A stretch of DNA of 64,000 nt from Verrucosispora sioxanthis. GTDB lineage: Bacteria; Actinomycetota; Actinomycetes; Mycobacteriales; Micromonosporaceae. A program made the translations under genes and the position numbers. The number at the start of each line of letters is the position of its first letter. Position 1 is the stretch's first letter. Positions 60,661 through 64,000 of the stretch are shown one piece after another. The stretch is taken from positions 1,035,404 to 1,099,403 of the forward strand of contig NZ_SAIY01000001.1 of the NCBI RefSeq assembly GCF_010560025.1, in the 5' to 3' direction. Below the pieces are notes generated by a model. The model searched no databases, was not told the origin of the DNA, and saw nothing but the letters and a program-made list of their open reading frames with translations.

Positions 60661-61053
60661 TCAGGAGGTCGGCGGCTCGTCCTCGCCCGCCGCCTCCGCG
60701 GCGTCGGCCTCCTCCTTGGTGTGGTGCACGGCCTGGTCGGCGTGCTCCGGCGGCCCGTAGACGGTGTACAGCACCAGCGGGTTCGGGCCGGTGTTGACGA
60801 AGTTGTGCCGGGTGCCGGCCGGTACGACCACCAGGTCGCCCTGCACCACCGCACGCTTCTCACCGGCCACCTGCGCCTCGCCGGTGCCGCTGACGAAGGT
60901 CAGGATCTGGTCGATGTCCTCATGGACCTCCTCACCGATCTCGCCGCCCGGCGGGATCGTCATGATCACCAGCTGGGTGTGCTTCCCGGTCCACAGCACG
61001 CGCCGGAAGTCCGGGCTCTTCTCGGCGACGGTCGCGATAGTGAAGTGCTCCAT
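60661..61053 (-). CDS. Single-domain cupin protein
   Basis: 130 residues from the ATG at 61053. Cupin metal motifs: VHEDIDQILTFVSG gives His44 with acidic Asp46 and Gln49, and PAGTRHNFVN gives His83. A small acidic tail follows (KEEADAAEAAGEDE). It resembles the mannose-6-phosphate-isomerase-like cupins often found alone in actinomycetes; activity unknown. Confidence 0.82.
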   Translation of the reverse strand: MEHFTIATVAEKSPDFRRVLWTGKHTQLVIMTIPPGGEIGEEVHEDIDQILTFVSGTGEAQVAGEKRAVVQGDLVVVPAGTRHNFVNTGPNPLVLYTVYGPPEHADQAVHHTKEEADAAEAAGEDEPPTS

Positions 61054-61298
61054 GTCCCGACACATACCCCATCCGGGGCCGCGCCACGCCGCACTTCGCA
61101 GATGGCGGAATTGACCGCCGCCCCGGGGTTTGGACCGATGCCGATCGGGGATCGACACGACGACCGGTTCGACCGGTCATGCCAGGTCCCCGCTGACGTA
61201 CCGCCGTACGGCTGCGGCGGTGGGAGACGGCCGAGCGCGGCGCGGTTTCGACCCTCGGGTCAACGGCGCCGCGCGCTCGTCTGCGCCTGCGGTGGTGC

Positions 61299-61706
61299 TC
61301 AGGAGAGCACGGCCAGGTGAAAGGGACGGTCGGCGGCCGTCCCGGCACCGTCGAAGGTGGTCACGAAGACGGCGTTCGGAATGCCGGTACGCCCGGCAAC
61401 CGCGATCTGACCGGCGGGGGCCAGCCCGGAGCTACCCGTGAGGCCGACGGTGCCGACCAGGCTGGCACCGGTGACGTCCTGGTCGAACACCACCTGGTAC
61501 ATCCCTGTCCGCAACCGGTTGGCCGCCGCCGCCCCCAGCCCGCGGACCAGGAGACCATCGGCGCTGACCACGGCGAACAGCACCCTCGCGGTCAGTGGCA
61601 TGCCGGCGCCGGCGCAGGTGGTGTGTTCGGCCTCGGCGTGGGCCGTGGCCTCGTCCCCCGGTACCGGCTGGGGAACCCCTCCGCTCCTGGCTCTCGCGCT
61701 GGACAT
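61299..61706 (-). CDS. Hypothetical protein of a repeated actinobacterial beta-type
   Basis: 135 residues. A Ser/Arg/His-rich start of about 38 residues precedes a beta-rich domain (RVLFAVVSADGLLVRG, RLRTGMYQVVFDQDVTG, AGRTGIPNAVFVTTFD, ADRPFHLAVLS). I recognise this pattern from uncharacterised actinobacterial proteins, including secreted ones, but know no function. No signal peptide or membrane helix is visible here. The flanking 209-base gap to 61916 holds nothing that I can name. Confidence 0.65.
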   Translation of the reverse strand: MSSARARSGGVPQPVPGDEATAHAEAEHTTCAGAGMPLTARVLFAVVSADGLLVRGLGAAAANRLRTGMYQVVFDQDVTGASLVGTVGLTGSSGLAPAGQIAVAGRTGIPNAVFVTTFDGAGTAADRPFHLAVLS

Positions 61707-61915
61707 CGGACTCCTTCCCCGGCCCGGTCGAGCGGCCCTGGCATGTTGAGTTGGTTGCGGCGACTAAAGGAGGATCAGCGCCGATCAGCCCCCTTTGTGC
61801 CTCGAACGTATGTCGCGTTCCCGGCCGGTAGCCAGGCGATCGGCTGTCCGATCAAGGACACTCGACATATCGATCATGGACTTGACCTGCGGCGACGTCC
61901 GAGTGTGCGGGTGGC

Positions 61916-62434
61916 TCAGTCGTCGACATCGAGCGTGGGCACCCCGCCCACGCACCGCACCGAAAGTTCGTACTCGCCGCTCGGGCCGACGAACGTCACG
62001 TCCGCGTCGTCGTCCGGGCCACGATCGACGTCGTCGACCCGGTAGCCCGGTCGCGCGCTCCAGGAGACCAGGTAGACCCCGTCGGGCCGGCACTCGGCCA
62101 CCGCGCTGCCGCCCAGCGTCGAGAAGCCGCGCCGGTCGCCCGAATCCGCGCTCGGGTCGGCCGGCGGCACCGGGTTGGACGGCGACCCGCCCGGGCCGGA
62201 GCCGGTGGTGGTGCTGCCAGGGGCCGGAGCGCCGGTCGGCACGCTGCCGGGCGGATCGGTACCCGGTGCCGGCTCGGCGAGCGCGCGGGCGATCTCCTCC
62301 TGGCTGCGGACCCCACCGGGCGTCCCGGTGAGGCTCTCACCGACCAACCGGATCGCGGCGAGCCCGATCAGGGTGGCGACGACCGCGGTGGCCAGCCATC
62401 CGGCCACGGCGAGCAAGGTTCGACGGCCCATCAC
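61916..62434 (-). CDS. Single-span membrane protein with exported C-terminal domain
   Basis: 172 residues. One membrane helix at about 8-30 is followed by a Pro/Gly/Ser/Thr-rich spacer (about 40-105) and a compact C-terminal domain with two cysteines (VAECRPDGVYLVSWSARPGY, YELSVRCVGGVPTLDV) that could form a disulfide. Type II topology puts that domain outside. It is divergent from a response regulator and histidine kinase 100 bases away and may be controlled by or report to them, as inference. No family name. Confidence 0.7.
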   Translation of the reverse strand: MMGRRTLLAVAGWLATAVVATLIGLAAIRLVGESLTGTPGGVRSQEEIARALAEPAPGTDPPGSVPTGAPAPGSTTTGSGPGGSPSNPVPPADPSADSGDRRGFSTLGGSAVAECRPDGVYLVSWSARPGYRVDDVDRGPDDDADVTFVGPSGEYELSVRCVGGVPTLDVDD

Positions 62435-62534
62435 CCGACTATCCCCGATCGGCGGTTGGGGTGACCTTCGGGCAACGCTAAGGGAGGGTTAACGACGCCG
62501 GCCGGTGACGATCGCCGGGGATACCCTGCCTGCT

Positions 62535-63227
62535 GTGGCCCGCCTGCTGCTGATCGAGGACGACCTGACCATCCGTGCCCCGCTGGTGCGGGCGCTGCGC
62601 GAGCGGGGACACGCCGTGGCCGCCACCTCCACCGCGATGACCGGGCTGCGCGACGCCCTCGACGACCGTCCCGATCTGGTCGTGCTCGACCTCGGGCTGC
62701 CCGACCTGGACGGCCGTGAGCTGCTGCGGATGCTGCGGGCCGTCAGCGCCGTACCGGTCATCGTGGCCACCGCCCGCGACGACGAGCGGGAGATCGTCCG
62801 GGTGCTCGACGCGGGTGCCGACGACTACGTAGTCAAACCCTTCACCGCCGCCCAACTCGACGCGCGGGTACGCGCGGTGCTCCGCCGCGGACCCGGCGGG
62901 CAGCCGGAGGATCCGACGGTGGTGGTCGGCGGTCTGCGGATCGACCCCCGCTCCCGGCAGGTCGACCTCGACGGCGAACCGGTCGAGTTGACCCCGCGCG
63001 AGTTCGACCTGTTGCGACATCTGGCCACCCGGGTCGGTGAGGTGGTGACCAAACGGGAGCTGCTGACCGAGGTGTGGCAGATCCCGTACGGCGGGGCGGA
63101 CAAGACCGTCGACGTGCACCTGTCCTGGCTGCGCCGCAAGCTCGGCGAGAGCGCCCAGCGTCCGCGCTACCTGCACACCGTACGCGGGGTCGGGGTGCGC
63201 CTGGTCACCCCCGAGGTCGACGGGTGA
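62535..63227 (+). CDS. OmpR/PhoB-type response regulator
   Basis: 230 residues from the GTG at 62535; an ATG ten codons earlier gives an unlikely N-terminus. Receiver domain 1-115 with Asp9-Asp10, the phospho-accepting Asp52 in VVLDLGLPDLDG, and Lys in DYVVKPF. Winged-helix DNA-binding domain at about 130-225 (LTPREFDLLRHLATRVGEVVTKRELL split by the turn, VDVHLSWLRRKLGE, TVRGVGVRL). The stop overlaps the start of its kinase. Confidence 0.94.
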   Translation: MARLLLIEDDLTIRAPLVRALRERGHAVAATSTAMTGLRDALDDRPDLVVLDLGLPDLDGRELLRMLRAVSAVPVIVATARDDEREIVRVLDAGADDYVVKPFTAAQLDARVRAVLRRGPGGQPEDPTVVVGGLRIDPRSRQVDLDGEPVELTPREFDLLRHLATRVGEVVTKRELLTEVWQIPYGGADKTVDVHLSWLRRKLGESAQRPRYLHTVRGVGVRLVTPEVDG

Positions 63228-64000
63228 GGGCCCGCCTGGCACTGCTGGTCGCCGCGGTGAGCGTCCTCATCGTGATCGCCTTCCTGGTGCCGCTGGCGTT
63301 GCTGCTGCGTACCGCCGCCGAGGACCGGGCGACGGTGCGGGCCACCGCCGACGCACAGAGCCTCGCTCCCGTGGTGGGCACCGCCGACCCGGAGACCGTG
63401 CGGCTGACCGTCGAACAGCTCGCCGCCGAATCGGCCCGGCCGGTCAGCGTGTTCCTGCCGGACGGCACGGTGCTGGGCTCGTCCGCCACCCGCACCCCGG
63501 CGGTGGAGCTGGCCGGGCGGGGGCAGAGCCTCACCGCCGAGACGGCCGACGGCCGGGAGGTGGTCATCGCGGTGCAGGGCCGCGCGGACGGCACCACCGT
63601 GATCCGCACCGTGGTGCCACGGGCGGAGATGACCGCCGGGGTGGGACGTGCCTGGTTGGTGCTCGCCCTGCTCGGCACGCTGCTGGTGCTGATCGCCCTG
63701 GCCGTCGCCGACCGCCTGGCCCGCACGCTGGTCCGCCCGATCGGCGAGCTGTCGGCGGTCTCGCACCGGCTGGCCAACGCCGAACTGGACGCGCGAGTGG
63801 AGCCGTCCGGGCCGGCGGAGCTGCGCGAGGTGGGCGGCGCGCTCAACCATCTCGCCGGCCGGATCCAGGAGTTGCTGGTGCAGGAGCGGGAACAGGTTGC
63901 CGACCTGTCGCACCGGCTACGTACGCCGCTGACCGCCCTGCGCCTGGAGGCCGAGTCGCTGCGCGACCCGCAGGACGCCGCCCGGGTGATCGACGCCGTG
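63224..64000 (+). CDS. Sensor histidine kinase, cut by the window end
   Basis: The first 259 residues from a GTG that overlaps the response regulator stop. Two membrane helices (about 5-29 and 141-165) frame a sensor region of about 110 residues; a HAMP linker (about 166-218) and the start of the dimerisation domain follow, with the phospho-accepting His230 in DLSHRLRTPLTALRLEAE. The catalytic ATP-binding domain lies beyond 64000. Partner of the preceding regulator; signal unknown. Confidence 0.92.
   Translation, partial: MRARLALLVAAVSVLIVIAFLVPLALLLRTAAEDRATVRATADAQSLAPVVGTADPETVRLTVEQLAAESARPVSVFLPDGTVLGSSATRTPAVELAGRGQSLTAETADGREVVIAVQGRADGTTVIRTVVPRAEMTAGVGRAWLVLALLGTLLVLIALAVADRLARTLVRPIGELSAVSHRLANAELDARVEPSGPAELREVGGALNHLAGRIQELLVQEREQVADLSHRLRTPLTALRLEAESLRDPQDAARVIDAV

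Overview
The window is high-GC DNA with frequent GTG starts, four-base start/stop overlaps and long antisense open frames, all typical of an actinomycete. Gene content (LytR-CpsA-Psr protein, LigD-type phosphoesterase, CebR-type operator, GH12-CBM2 cellulase, CysM/CysO/Mec block laid out as in Mycobacterium) suggests the family Micromonosporaceae, most likely Micromonospora or a close relative; that genus call is inference from resemblance, not from a search.

Layout. 1-5808: copper and periplasmic redox genes (YcnI, CopC-CopD fusion, ECF sigma factor, MauE-like protein, membrane DsbA-like thioredoxin, membrane protein of unknown role). 5798-8538: cbiMNQO nickel/cobalt importer behind a Nur-like palindrome. 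8604-13050: peroxiredoxin, tRNA-Leu(UAG), acetyltransferase, expansin-like protein, small orphan gene, MOSC protein, methyltransferase. 13207-25001: a Wzx/Wzy-type extracellular polysaccharide cluster with initiating sugar-phosphate transferase, flippase, polymerase, four soluble glycosyltransferases, a membrane glycosyltransferase, a convergent chain-length protein and an LCP attachment enzyme; it has no nucleotide-sugar genes. 25060-26328: a membrane protein whose N-terminus looks like a fragment of a protein kinase. 26473-34308: histidine utilisation operon under an RpiR-type regulator (hutU, M20 amidohydrolase, hutF, hutI, hutH).

34401-48433: a block matching the M. tuberculosis order rdgB-rph-MBL-cysM-cysO-mec-DUF2017-clpS-pncB, interrupted by two glycosyltransferases and by a degenerate GTPase plus a large LuxR-type ATPase regulator. 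48499-53327: an MFS transporter and an FAD monooxygenase, each with an apparent single-base frameshift in a homopolymer run, flanking a gene-free stretch with a long perfect inverted repeat and ctaD. 53377-64000: CebR-site cellulase, acetyltransferase, aldo-keto reductase, LigD-like protein with a dead ligase domain, threonine synthase, GH15 hydrolase, cupin, two uncharacterised proteins and a two-component system cut by the window end.

No transposase, integrase, phage gene, CRISPR array or rRNA was seen. The most unusual items are a CysO sulfur carrier whose diglycine is buried under a 28-residue tail, three copper-locus proteins each predicted to expose an N-terminal histidine, a small upstream ORF coupled to the flippase gene, and the 26-bp inverted repeat near 50 kb.
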